Shown: one piece after another, positions 54,301-62,712 of the stretch
Position numbering within the stretch: the stretch's first letter is position 1
Layout: each line of letters opens with the position of its first letter
NCBI GenBank assembly: GCA_023415475.1
Contig: JAEZKL010000017.1
Span: forward strand, 94,471 to 158,470
From: Bacillota bacterium
GTDB lineage: Bacteria; Bacillota; Clostridia; Lachnospirales; Lachnospiraceae
Length of the DNA: 64,000 nt
Direction: 5' to 3'
Translations under genes and position numbers: made by a program
The notes under the pieces: model-generated
The model's input: the letters and a program-made list of their open reading frames with translations, nothing else
Told to the model about the DNA's origin: nothing
The model's database searches: none

Positions 54301-54921
54301 ATGAGCGCATTTTTAGGACCGATCCATTATTGGTTATATAATAAGATTCGCCTTCAGCAGGAAATCATCGATGAGCTGTACCGATTGGGCGAGGGCTATC
54401 ACCTTACTCTGAAGGCAGAAGCCGAGAGCCGTTTCGGAGAGATAGAGAATAAGCCTCTGGAGGAAATGATTGACCAGGGAAATATCCATGGGTGGCTGCA
54501 GGAGCGCGTCTCCCAGGTTGAATATAAATATGCCTTTGTCGTAACAGAGCTTACGAACAAGCTACCGGATGCACTTCATACCTTGAAGGGCTGTCTATAT
54601 CATGCCGGTAATCATCAAGCGAAAGCAGTCCGTCAGAATGAGGAGAAGCTTAAGGCAAATGAGCTGTATAAGCTGATTACCGATCAGCTACTGGACGGAA
54701 TGCCCTGTGACCATGCAAACCGCATACTCTCTCAGACTGACAACGATATCACCTGGACCCGTAATCTCTGCGTTCATGCACCGTACTGGGAGGAGCTGGG
54801 AGGAGATATCAGCCTATACTACGAGCTCCGAGAGTCCTGGCTAATAGGCTTTTTAGAGGGGTTTGATTACTCCTTAGAGAAATTAGATGATACCACATAT
54901 CGTATCTACACATCAAATTAG
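54301..54921 (+). CDS. Unrecognised conserved-looking helical protein
   Basis: A 206-residue cytoplasmic protein I do not recognise. It is rich in predicted helices, has no signal peptide or membrane segment, and carries His/Cys pairs that could bind a metal or cofactor: PIHYW near the start, KGCLYHAGNH (about 98-107), MPCDHANR and RNLCVHAPYW (about 155-165). Many Trp and Tyr residues occur near these motifs. The ribosome binding site is AGAAAGGATAAATT. It lies between hcp and a hemerythrin gene, so a role in redox or NO defence is plausible but unproven. Confidence 0.75.
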   Translation: MSAFLGPIHYWLYNKIRLQQEIIDELYRLGEGYHLTLKAEAESRFGEIENKPLEEMIDQGNIHGWLQERVSQVEYKYAFVVTELTNKLPDALHTLKGCLYHAGNHQAKAVRQNEEKLKANELYKLITDQLLDGMPCDHANRILSQTDNDITWTRNLCVHAPYWEELGGDISLYYELRESWLIGFLEGFDYSLEKLDDTTYRIYTSN

Positions 54922-55013
54922 ATTGTGAGAATAGAGGCTGCGAAGATTAGGCACAAACTAACACAAAGAGCGGGCTACCCAATACGCGGGTTTACAGCAG
55001 AATGGAGATTATT

Positions 55014-55568
55014 ATGGATAGTATTAAGCTGATGATGGAAGAACACCAATATATTCTACGTATGCTTGCGATAGTACGCAAGGCCTGTTACGGTGTACTG
55101 CAAGGAAAAGAGATTAATTATGAGGACTTTAACAAAATGATTGATTTTATTCGCAGTTATGCAGACGCCCACCACCATGGCAAGGAGGAGAAGCTCTTGT
55201 TCAACGAGATGGTTACCCACCTTGGCGCTTTAGGCAACAAATTGATCACCCATGGAATGCTGGTAGAACACGATATGGGCCGATTATATATTCAGGAATT
55301 AGTGGCCGCTCTTGACCGCGTTAAGGCCGGTGATGAGATGAGCAAGCTCGATGTCATTGCGAATGCCATCAGCTATACCCATCTTCTAAAACGCCATATC
55401 GAAAAGGAAGATACTGTAGTATATACCTTCGCAGAGCGTCAATTATCCTCCGAGATCATGGATAAGGTAAACAGGGAGACTGTCGAATTTGAACGGTCTG
55501 CTGCCTTGAAGGATACGAAGAATTATTATGAGCAGCTGGTAGCAACGCTGGAAGAGAGATATCAATAA
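55014..55568 (+). CDS. Hemerythrin HHE-domain protein
   Basis: A 184-residue four-helix protein. I start it at 55014 with GGAG seven bases upstream; an in-frame ATG at 55002 overlaps that site. Di-iron ligand candidates are His11 (EEHQYI), His53/His54 and Glu58 (AHHHGKEEKLLF), His86 (VEHDMGR), His128 and Glu132 (KRHIEKEDTVVY), the normal HHE set. Such proteins bind O2 or NO or repair iron-sulphur clusters. It closes the hcp set and is convergent with the glycyl-radical activase gene. Confidence 0.92.
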   Translation: MDSIKLMMEEHQYILRMLAIVRKACYGVLQGKEINYEDFNKMIDFIRSYADAHHHGKEEKLLFNEMVTHLGALGNKLITHGMLVEHDMGRLYIQELVAALDRVKAGDEMSKLDVIANAISYTHLLKRHIEKEDTVVYTFAERQLSSEIMDKVNRETVEFERSAALKDTKNYYEQLVATLEERYQ

Positions 55569-55588
55569 GTGCCTCCCACGGAATTGTT

Positions 55589-56575
55589 TTAATCAACTGT
55601 ATTACGACACCTTTGGAGTGTATTAGGACCTATGTTAATATCAGGCATCAATGCCCGGTTTAATTTGGGTTCTATTCCTTTACTTCTAAATAACCGGGTA
55701 ACTTCATAAAGGTCTTCTTTGGTTAACGAATTGAGATTTAATGGATCCCAATCAAAGGGAAGCCATGATAGCTTTTCTTCCCATTCTTTGTTATAAGGAC
55801 AAATTTCTATTTCTATATGATTTAACTCATTTAAAAACTTGCATATTTCAAGAATGTTTTTTTCCGTATAAGTAATTTGAGGTATTAATGGAAAACGAAA
55901 ATGTACTTTTTCAGTATGCTTACTCAAAAATCTGGCATTTAAAAGGATCAACTGATTATCGACACCGATATAACGAAAATGATCTTCCGGATCAATTATT
56001 TTCAAATCGAAATAAATTTGATCTAAAAGCGGCAAAAGTGCCTCCAGCTTTTCTTCTTTTATATACCCGTTGGTTTCTATCGCAGTATTGAGGCCGGTAG
56101 CTTTGCACGCCGTCAAAAATGAGTAAATGAAATCATACTGCATCGTCGCCTCTCCCCCTGAAAGAGTTATCCCGCCACCGGATTCTATAAAAAATTCTTT
56201 TTCCCGCTGCACTGCTTGAAGCAATTCCTGAACTGTATAATATTTACCGATCTGAAACAGGGCTTTATTCGGGCATACCTGCACACAGGCTCCGCATGCA
56301 TTACAACGATCGCGTATTATCTTGATGTTCCCGTCTTGTAAAATAGCATTCCTATCACATGCTTTTTGACATGCACCGCAATTGATGCAATTCTTTTTTT
56401 TGAATGCTATCTCCGGAGATAAATTGAATGATTCCGGATTATGGCACCATCGGCATCGTAGTGGACAACCTTTCATGAATATTGTTGTGCGGATACCGGG
56501 ACCATCCTCTAGAGAATATCTCTGAATATCTAGCACAACACCGGTCAATTCTTTTTTTGATTCATTAACCCCCAT
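55589..56575 (-). CDS. Glycyl-radical enzyme activating protein (radical SAM)
   Basis: A 328-residue activase. I start it at 56575, where ATG follows AAAGGAGTAAGATTT; the longer frame to 56671 is without a ribosome binding site. The radical SAM cluster is Cys37-x3-Cys41-x2-Cys44 in FMKGCPLRCRWCHN. An inserted ferredoxin domain (about 60-115) has two clusters, CINCGACQKAC and CNACGACVQVC, as in CutD/GlyDH activases and not in short PflA. It uses SAM to install the glycyl radical on the enzyme encoded just upstream (56693-59071). The 117-base gap shows no terminator. Confidence 0.94.
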   Translation of the reverse strand: MGVNESKKELTGVVLDIQRYSLEDGPGIRTTIFMKGCPLRCRWCHNPESFNLSPEIAFKKKNCINCGACQKACDRNAILQDGNIKIIRDRCNACGACVQVCPNKALFQIGKYYTVQELLQAVQREKEFFIESGGGITLSGGEATMQYDFIYSFLTACKATGLNTAIETNGYIKEEKLEALLPLLDQIYFDLKIIDPEDHFRYIGVDNQLILLNARFLSKHTEKVHFRFPLIPQITYTEKNILEICKFLNELNHIEIEICPYNKEWEEKLSWLPFDWDPLNLNSLTKEDLYEVTRLFRSKGIEPKLNRALMPDINIGPNTLQRCRNTVD

Positions 56576-56692
56576 AAATCTTACTCCTTTCATTAGATTA
56601 ATGGTTACAAGGAGCCCTGCACAATGCTTATTATGCTTAGCGCATAGCTCCTTGAACAACCTTCCAGGCAACTTATAGAGCTAAATATTGTT

Positions 56693-59071
56693 TCAGCTGC
56701 ATACGTGCATTTCAGATCTTTTAATAATCTCTTCTTGCGTAGCCAGGGAAAGGTCTACAAAACGAGCACTATATCCTGTTATCCTCACTATCAGGTTCTG
56801 ATAGTTTTCCGGGTTCTCCTGCGCATCCCTTAGTATTTTTGAATCTACTACGTTGATTTGCAGATGCTGTCCTCCCTGCTTAAAATAAGTTCTCAGTAAT
56901 GTATCGAATTGCTTCATTCTATTCTCATCCTTGAACAAATCCGGATGGAATCTCATGTTTGCAGAGGACCCACTCGTCACCTTTTTGTAATCGATTTTTG
57001 ATAGTGAAAGCATGGTTGCGGTTGGGCCTTTCTGATCCATTCCGGAAGTGGGCCCGCAGCCAGGGCTAAGCATTTCACCGGCATTTCTGCCGTCCAATGA
57101 AGCTGCAACCATGATTCCCTGAATAATGTGATGGGTTTCCGAGTGCAATCCCAGTGCATAAATACCACCGCGGTAAGTTTTATATTTTTTTAGGCTTTCA
57201 TAAATCTTGTCAACGACTCTGCTTGCTATTTCATCCGCCTTCGGTTCGTCATTACCGAATTTAGGCATATGATTCCTTAACATTCTTCTTTCATTTTCAT
57301 ATCCATCAAAATCTGACTTTACCCACTCCATTACTTCAGGAAGTGTATATTTCTTCTGTTCAAATATGAGTTCTTTCAGTGCGGCTATAGAATCGGTAAG
57401 AGTACCTAATCCAAGAATATTCACACCGGTAATGTTATTCCTTGAGCCTGCTGACTTTACATCTTTTCCGCTCTCAATGCAGCCATCCATCAATAATGAT
57501 ATTACGGGATTCGGAAGCAGCTCCTTTTGGCTTTTTTGAGTAGAATATAAAGCATCGGTCGTCAGCTTAACTACCGATTCCAGCCATTCCTCAAATGATA
57601 TCCAAAATTCATCCATGGAATGGATTTCGGGTGGCAAATTATCAGCTTCATCTCCTGCCATAGAAATAATTGGTTCCCCTTTGTTGAGATAAAACTCAAG
57701 AACTTTGGGGGTGTTAATGATTCCGGAACAAGCGGGTCCGTACGTTCCTCCGGCTACAGGTTCAACACAGCCCGTAATGATATAATCATTTGCATCTACC
57801 TGTGAAAAACCGGATTGTATAAGCCCGGGAATAATCACCTCGTCGTTGAACACCTCAACGAGATTAGAGCCCTCCGTCATCATTTCTATTACTTTACAGC
57901 GGAATTTTTCCTGCGTTTTATTATGCAATCGTATTGCGGGATTAGGTTTGGTAAGCATCAAGTCATGCAAAACATCTAAAATAATATGGGAAACCTCATT
58001 TGCAGCATCATTCCCGCTACTGTCGACCCCGCCAATAGTAAAGGTCAACCGCTGATTATTGCCGTCAAGGACCTTTAATGTGACATATTCGTTTAGTGCC
58101 GTAAACTGATTGAGTTTTATAAATAACTCAGCTATCAGTTCATAAGCTTCTTCACGTGTTAATGTTCCGTTCTCGACATCCTTTTCGTAATAGGGATACA
58201 AGAACTGATCTATCCTGCCTAATGGCGGCTCGCTGTCTCCATCCAGGCTCGTTATAGCTAAGAATGTAAACCAGTAGGACTGAATCGCTTCATAAAAGTT
58301 CCTGGCAGGATAAGCCGGTACATGCGAGGTTATTTCTGAAATCCGGTATAACTCTTGGGCACGTTCTTGCAAAGAATTTTTAGCCTGTCCCAGAGCCAGC
58401 TGGGAATAGCGGTTCGCAAACTCAATAATGCTTCTGCCCGAAATGTGCAAGGCTTTGTAGAATTTTATCTTTTCAGTCGCATCGGGAGCATCCGCTGAAA
58501 TATTGTTTAATTTATCTTCAACAGATTTAATGATGTTCAGCAGACCGGTCTGAAGAACTTTTTGATAATTTACATGAGCCAGTTGATTGGAGCCGCCATA
58601 ATCAAGACCCACAGCAAAGAGTAAATTCCTTGTAGCATATTCAAGCTCTTCATTGAATTCTTTCATGGCATGATCATAGGCGCTATTATCACGCCAATAT
58701 GGCAGTATCTCTTCACGCAGTTCCTTCTTCTCTGCTGGACTCAACATGAATCTGTCAGATTCACGCTCTCCAAAATTGTCCACTTCTTTTAATAAAAAGT
58801 CGCTTTTTATTTCCGGGTAGAGCATAGCCCCCTTCACTTTCTCTGTATGCTGACCGACAATCCGCTCATCATCGTGAATGGTGATTGGAAGCGCACGGTT
58901 ACCATTTTGAAAACCATATGCGAACTGCAGTATTTTGGGCAAATCAGGATTATTTTTTGCAGTACGTGTAAATTCCCTGGCACGAACCAAGCTGACTTCC
59001 TGAGGTGCCTTAATTGTAAATTCACGCATTTTACTTAATCTTGGCGACAGACGTTCATTGGCAAAATTCAT
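56693..59071 (-). CDS. Glycyl radical enzyme of unassigned substrate
   Basis: A 792-residue PFL-like enzyme. The thiyl motif is GCVEP with Cys435 and Glu437, the glycyl radical loop is RITGYSARF with Gly766, both intact, so it should be active. The GCVEP motif with Glu two residues after Cys is typical of dehydratase/lyase members (glycerol, propanediol, choline, isethionate type), not formate lyase. The sequence after it, VAGGTYGPACSGIINTP, differs from the choline and glycerol forms I know, so the substrate is open. It sits in an operon of TPR protein, enzyme and activase, under an ArsR-type operator. No microcompartment genes are nearby. Confidence 0.92.
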   Translation of the reverse strand: MNFANERLSPRLSKMREFTIKAPQEVSLVRAREFTRTAKNNPDLPKILQFAYGFQNGNRALPITIHDDERIVGQHTEKVKGAMLYPEIKSDFLLKEVDNFGERESDRFMLSPAEKKELREEILPYWRDNSAYDHAMKEFNEELEYATRNLLFAVGLDYGGSNQLAHVNYQKVLQTGLLNIIKSVEDKLNNISADAPDATEKIKFYKALHISGRSIIEFANRYSQLALGQAKNSLQERAQELYRISEITSHVPAYPARNFYEAIQSYWFTFLAITSLDGDSEPPLGRIDQFLYPYYEKDVENGTLTREEAYELIAELFIKLNQFTALNEYVTLKVLDGNNQRLTFTIGGVDSSGNDAANEVSHIILDVLHDLMLTKPNPAIRLHNKTQEKFRCKVIEMMTEGSNLVEVFNDEVIIPGLIQSGFSQVDANDYIITGCVEPVAGGTYGPACSGIINTPKVLEFYLNKGEPIISMAGDEADNLPPEIHSMDEFWISFEEWLESVVKLTTDALYSTQKSQKELLPNPVISLLMDGCIESGKDVKSAGSRNNITGVNILGLGTLTDSIAALKELIFEQKKYTLPEVMEWVKSDFDGYENERRMLRNHMPKFGNDEPKADEIASRVVDKIYESLKKYKTYRGGIYALGLHSETHHIIQGIMVAASLDGRNAGEMLSPGCGPTSGMDQKGPTATMLSLSKIDYKKVTSGSSANMRFHPDLFKDENRMKQFDTLLRTYFKQGGQHLQINVVDSKILRDAQENPENYQNLIVRITGYSARFVDLSLATQEEIIKRSEMHVCS

Positions 59072-59075
59072 ACTA

Positions 59076-59774
59076 TCACGCTCCTATCTTATTCTTTAAT
59101 CCCATGGCTTTATCCCTGATTTCAGCTGCAAAAATAGGTCCGTGCTCCGTAACCTCTTCGTTTAAACAAGCATCAATCTCATTCTTAGCCAAGTCGTATT
59201 TCCTCAAGCTGATATAGATTTCAGCCAATCGAAGTTTTGCTCTTGGGCATTCAGGTGCCAGTTCTCTTGCACGAATCAAGTGTTCCAGTGATTTTTTCTT
59301 ATTGCCGATTGAAATAGGTGGCGGTGGTGCGAGCCTGTAAAGATCACCTAGAATCTGATGCGCCAAAGCATTGCAATATGATTCATTTATAGTGAGAACC
59401 TTTTCAAGATGCTTCTTCATCTGTTTAATATAAAACAAAGAGCTTAATAACCCCATCTCCATACCGTGAATCCCCATGGATGAAGCGGCCCAAAGATTTG
59501 CCTGAATATTTTCTTCGTCGTATTCTAACGCTTTTTTACTGAGTTCCACAGCTTTCTCAGCCATAGCCAAACGCTCTTCCTTGGGTACATAATCATATCG
59601 TATTATCTGAGCTTGTGCTTTTTCCGCATAAATTCTGGCTAAAGTTGTTGCATTAGTGGTACTTTTTAATAAGTCCTCCAACATTGATTCAGCCTTATCC
59701 ATGTTATTCCCGTCTTCACAACGATAGAAAAGGGCCTCTAATTCTTCAAATTGTTTCTCAAATTGAGCTTTCAT
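59076..59774 (-). CDS. TPR-repeat protein of the glycyl radical operon
   Basis: A 232-residue helical cytoplasmic protein built of TPR-like helix pairs (for example AEKAVELSKKALEYDEENIQANLWAASSMG and LEHLIRARELAPECPRAKLRLAEIYISL). There is no signal peptide. A PPPP stretch occurs mid-protein. Its stop lies 4 bases before the glycyl radical enzyme start, so the genes are co-translated. Its role is not known for such systems as far as I am aware; a chaperone or scaffold for the enzyme or its activase is a possible reading. The start has GGAGGAATG and an operator upstream. Confidence 0.8.
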   Translation of the reverse strand: MKAQFEKQFEELEALFYRCEDGNNMDKAESMLEDLLKSTTNATTLARIYAEKAQAQIIRYDYVPKEERLAMAEKAVELSKKALEYDEENIQANLWAASSMGIHGMEMGLLSSLFYIKQMKKHLEKVLTINESYCNALAHQILGDLYRLAPPPPISIGNKKKSLEHLIRARELAPECPRAKLRLAEIYISLRKYDLAKNEIDACLNEEVTEHGPIFAAEIRDKAMGLKNKIGA

Positions 59775-59795
59775 AAATCATTCCTCCTTTTTAAT

Positions 59796-59823
59796 ATGTA
59801 TAATGGTTTAAACTCATTTACCA
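59796..59823. promoter_or_regulatory. Operator upstream of the TPR-glycyl radical operon
   Basis: A 28-base near-palindrome: ATGTATA, 3 bases, GTTTAAAC, 3 bases, TTTACCA. The central GTTTAAAC and overall spacing equal those of the site at 60241-60268. It lies 22 bases upstream of the TPR start codon, where a repressor would block the promoter. Confidence 0.7.
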
Positions 59824-59839
59824 ATCCTCTGTAAAGAAA

Positions 59840-59885
59840 CGCTGTTCTAAATCGCTTCAAGGGACGGCTTCGAAGAAAAACAGCG
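59840..59885 (-). terminator. Hairpin downstream of the ArsR-type gene
   Basis: CGCTGTT pairs with AACAGCG, enclosing a smaller CTTCAAG/CTTCGAAG hairpin, 27 bases past the regulator's stop codon. It separates the regulator from the operon it probably controls. Confidence 0.5.
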
Positions 59886-59911
59886 CTAACATTTTTTTGT
59901 ATTCCTAGTAT

Positions 59912-60226
59912 TTATTCAACACAACACCCCTCTATCGAATCTGCTAAATTCCTGAGCATCTTTACCAGATTATGGCGTTGTAGGAAATAGTAGGTTTCCT
60001 GGCCTACCTTTTCACTTTGAATGATCTCGCAATTTTTTAATACTTTCAGATGATGTGAAATAGCCGGCCTGCTGATTTTAAAGTTGCATGCGATTTCATT
60101 CACGCACACCCGTCCGTTCAGTTTCAAAAAAAATACGATTTGAAGGCGGGTCTTGTCAACTATTGCAGATACGGCTTCCAAAGTTTTTTCATCAATAGCC
60201 AGTGCTTCAAAATTAGGTTTTATCAT
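59912..60226 (-). CDS. ArsR-family transcriptional repressor
   Basis: A 104-residue winged-helix protein. The helix-turn-helix reads VNEIACNFKISRPAISHHLKVLKNCEII, and the wing reads KVGQETYYFLQ. Cysteines occur at VCVNEIAC, NC and the terminal GCCVE, but the arrangement does not match a known metal site such as CxC-x-C of ArsR or CadC. Its gene is directly behind an operator (60241-60268) that recurs upstream of the TPR-glycyl radical operon, so it likely represses both itself and that operon. The inducer is unknown. Confidence 0.9.
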   Translation of the reverse strand: MIKPNFEALAIDEKTLEAVSAIVDKTRLQIVFFLKLNGRVCVNEIACNFKISRPAISHHLKVLKNCEIIQSEKVGQETYYFLQRHNLVKMLRNLADSIEGCCVE

Positions 60227-60240
60227 TTTTCATCCTCCTA

Positions 60241-60268
60241 ATGTAAATTAGTTTAAACCCGTTTACAT
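60241..60268. promoter_or_regulatory. Operator upstream of the ArsR-type gene
   Basis: A perfectly centred 28-base palindrome: ATGTAAA, 3 bases, GTTTAAAC, 3 bases, TTTACAT. It begins 14 bases upstream of the regulator's start codon and overlaps where its promoter and ribosome binding site lie. It matches the second site at 59796-59823. Confidence 0.8.
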
Positions 60269-60520
60269 ATTCATTGTATAATCTACTTTCTGCTTTGTCA
60301 AGTGCTTTAGAAAAATTTTCCTCACAATAGGTTTTATTAACACAGGCTTATTTGTCTTTTTTTCCTTCATTTCCTTCTTCCTCTCGAAAATTTGTTCATA
60401 TATCTCTTTCCCCACCCTCAAATCCATGGTATAATCGACTAAGCAGATTTACATTGATAAGGGCCATGGGAATGCACCCTTTCTACATTATTGTGCTATT
60501 TCAACTTAAGGAGTTATACT

Positions 60521-61390
60521 TTGAAACCTGAAAAAGAAAATCTAATACGAGATATCGTAGATAAACATATACGACAATTTGTCGATGTAATGGAGGCCCG
60601 TTATCGACTGGAGGTTGATGATCCCTTAGGGGTAATCAATGCGAAGAAGAATAATGCCTTCATGTCCCAGCTTGGCGAGGTATTTATGTTCTATTCCGCT
60701 TTTGTCCGATCCTTTGACAGCTCCTTCGGAAAGGTTCTGGAGAATATGGGCAACGCCATTGCGAAGATCTCCTATACGGTAAGAGGCAGGATTGAATCCT
60801 ATCTACTTCCCCAACAGACCCAGCATATCGATTATCTGATGACTGCTTATGAGAAGCGGGATGCCAGACCTAAGACAGAGGACTACATGAACTTCAACTG
60901 TCTTATCCCCTCCAATCTGACCAGCTTCATTACCTCACACGAGACGGATAATTATTTCTATGATGAGGAAAAGGGCTGTCACTACCTGATTGAGTTAAAA
61001 GCGGGTGGTGATCTGGATAACAAGAAGGCAAAGTCAGAAAAAATAGCTTTGCTGAATGAATTCTTCATTCTGAAGAATTCACTGCAGAATAACGAGACCG
61101 TTCGAATTTTCTTTGCCACGGCTTATAATAAGTTCGGTGAGGATGTTCCCTGGAGGCAGGAACGTGTCCAGACCTTCTTTGCAGAGGAAGAGCTGCTGAT
61201 CGGTAAGGCATATTGGAACTTCGTGTGTAACGATCGCGAGGGTTACCAGGTCATTTTTGACCAGTACCGCCTTAGTGCCGAATATATGAAGGCTTCCCTG
61301 GAACGAATAAAGCATCTGTATTTTCACGTATCCAGGCCGATGGAGCATCAGATATCTTTGCAGGATTTTTTCACACAGGACATCCTTTGA
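60521..61390 (+). CDS. Type II restriction endonuclease, TdeIII-like
   Basis: A 289-residue nuclease. I place the start at TTG 60521, seven bases after AAGGAG; a frame extended to 60491 has no ribosome binding site. The sequence KNNAFMSQLGEVFMFYSAFVRSFDSSFGKVLENMG and the PD-(D/E)xK core (HYLIELKAGGDLDNKKAKSEK, with Glu and Lys of the active site) match the TdeIII/MjaII family, as I recall it. It is followed 56 bases later by a DNA methyltransferase, which protects the host. The recognition site cannot be derived from the sequence alone. Confidence 0.85.
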   Translation: MKPEKENLIRDIVDKHIRQFVDVMEARYRLEVDDPLGVINAKKNNAFMSQLGEVFMFYSAFVRSFDSSFGKVLENMGNAIAKISYTVRGRIESYLLPQQTQHIDYLMTAYEKRDARPKTEDYMNFNCLIPSNLTSFITSHETDNYFYDEEKGCHYLIELKAGGDLDNKKAKSEKIALLNEFFILKNSLQNNETVRIFFATAYNKFGEDVPWRQERVQTFFAEEELLIGKAYWNFVCNDREGYQVIFDQYRLSAEYMKASLERIKHLYFHVSRPMEHQISLQDFFTQDIL

Positions 61391-61446
61391 CGCATGTCTG
61401 TAGTACAATTTGCTTCTGATAGATAACGAGAGGAGATTACCCCCTT

Positions 61447-62166
61447 ATGATAGACATAAATACCATAGATAAATACCTTCTAATGCATGGTGATTGTATG
61501 GAGAAGTTGAAGGAGATCCCGGATGGCAGCATAGACCTGATCCTCTGTGATCCGCCTTATAATCTGGCAAAGTATTCTACCGGTAATATGAAATTTGACT
61601 GGAGAAGCGAGATTAATAATGATGTTGCAAAATGGGACCTGAAGGAGCTGTCACCCATCGATTTCCTTGATGAGTTCAAGCGCGTACTATCACCCACCGG
61701 TAACATCTTCATTTTCACCAGCTATAATCTAATCGGTAAATGGCACGAGGTGTTCGACAGCGAATATGATACATTTCAATTCATGGTGTGGCATAAGACA
61801 AATCCCATCCCTAATATTCGCAAATCCTCCTTCCTTAATAGCTGTGAGTTGATTGTATGTATGTGGAATAAGGGACATACCTGGAATTTCTCCAAGCAGA
61901 ACGAGATGCATAACTTTATCGAAAGTCCGATCTGCATGGGCAGTGAGCGCCTTAAGGAGCCCAAGCACCCTACACAGAAGCCACTGGCGGTGCTGAAGAA
62001 GATCATTAACGTCGCCAGCAATGAGAATGACATCGTCCTTGATATGTTCATGGGTGTTGCTTCTACCGGTGTAGCTGCCAGAGAACTGAATCGCCGCTTT
62101 ATCGGTATCGAGATTGATGATGTTTATTATGAGGCCTGTGAGAAAAGAATGCTGGATTGCAAATAA
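61447..62166 (+). CDS. DNA methyltransferase of the restriction-modification pair
   Basis: A 239-residue N6-adenine/N4-cytosine-type methyltransferase. The catalytic motif IV is DPPY at residues 35-38. Motif I, DMFMGVASTGVAA, lies near the C-terminus (about 200), and EPKHPTQKPLAVL precedes it, so the order is of the beta class. It protects DNA against the endonuclease encoded upstream. A ribosome binding site (GAGAGGAG) supports the ATG at 61447. It is convergent with the small protein gene and dinB across a terminator. Confidence 0.92.
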   Translation: MIDINTIDKYLLMHGDCMEKLKEIPDGSIDLILCDPPYNLAKYSTGNMKFDWRSEINNDVAKWDLKELSPIDFLDEFKRVLSPTGNIFIFTSYNLIGKWHEVFDSEYDTFQFMVWHKTNPIPNIRKSSFLNSCELIVCMWNKGHTWNFSKQNEMHNFIESPICMGSERLKEPKHPTQKPLAVLKKIINVASNENDIVLDMFMGVASTGVAARELNRRFIGIEIDDVYYEACEKRMLDCK

Positions 62167-62226
62167 CCCATTTCAAAAACATATTGATACAAGATGAATA
62201 GATTATTAAATTTACTTATCATGAGT

Positions 62227-62294
62227 AAAGGACCTATGCTTCATACAATGTCTGAACTTCCTGACATTGTGTGAAAAATAGGTCCTTCTTTTTA
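62227..62294. terminator. Long bidirectional hairpin
   Basis: AAAGGACCTAT pairs with ATAGGTCCTT (10 bases), enclosing CAATGTC/GACATTG. T-runs follow on the plus strand and A-rich sequence precedes. It lies between the convergent methyltransferase and small-protein genes. The inner ACAATGTCTGAA is shared with the palindrome at 30138-30230. Confidence 0.75.
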
Positions 62295-62421
62295 TCCTTA
62301 CATTATTCAATTAGTCTCACTTTATATGAAGAATGAATTATCCTTAACTTCGTCCGCTTGCATACCATTATATCGTAAATTGAGCAATCTCTGACTTCAG
62401 TCGTTCGGAGCTGTCAACCTC

Positions 62422-62712
62422 CTACTGCAATGCTTCTGTAACAGCTTTTCCTTCCCGCTCATTGACCAAGACCCATTGGTGTGTTTTGATATGATACTTG
62501 ATATTGATCATCTGCAGACACTCTCCCAACAGTACATTGCAACAAAACACCATCGTCGGTACTCCTGCAAAGTTCTCCTCCTTGCAGAAGACAATGCTTT
62601 CAATCTTATAAGTCTGCAGGGCATGGTTCTCATCCTCCAAGCGAATATAATTCGGCTTAATCTTCCCCTGCACATTAAAGGTTGCAATCACATCCACAGG
62701 CATATAATACAT
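62422..62712 (-). CDS. Small protein co-translated with the Y-family polymerase
   Basis: A 96-residue protein with no recognised domain. It reads as a compact beta-strand-rich fold: MPVDVIATFNVQGKIKPNYIRLED, then KIESIVFCKEENFAG and VFCCNVLLGE. Its start codon overlaps the polymerase stop codon by one base (TAATG), so it is translationally coupled. Coupling suggests it works with the polymerase or in the same damage response. I do not know a function. Confidence 0.75.
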   Translation of the reverse strand: MYYMPVDVIATFNVQGKIKPNYIRLEDENHALQTYKIESIVFCKEENFAGVPTMVFCCNVLLGECLQMINIKYHIKTHQWVLVNEREGKAVTEALQ

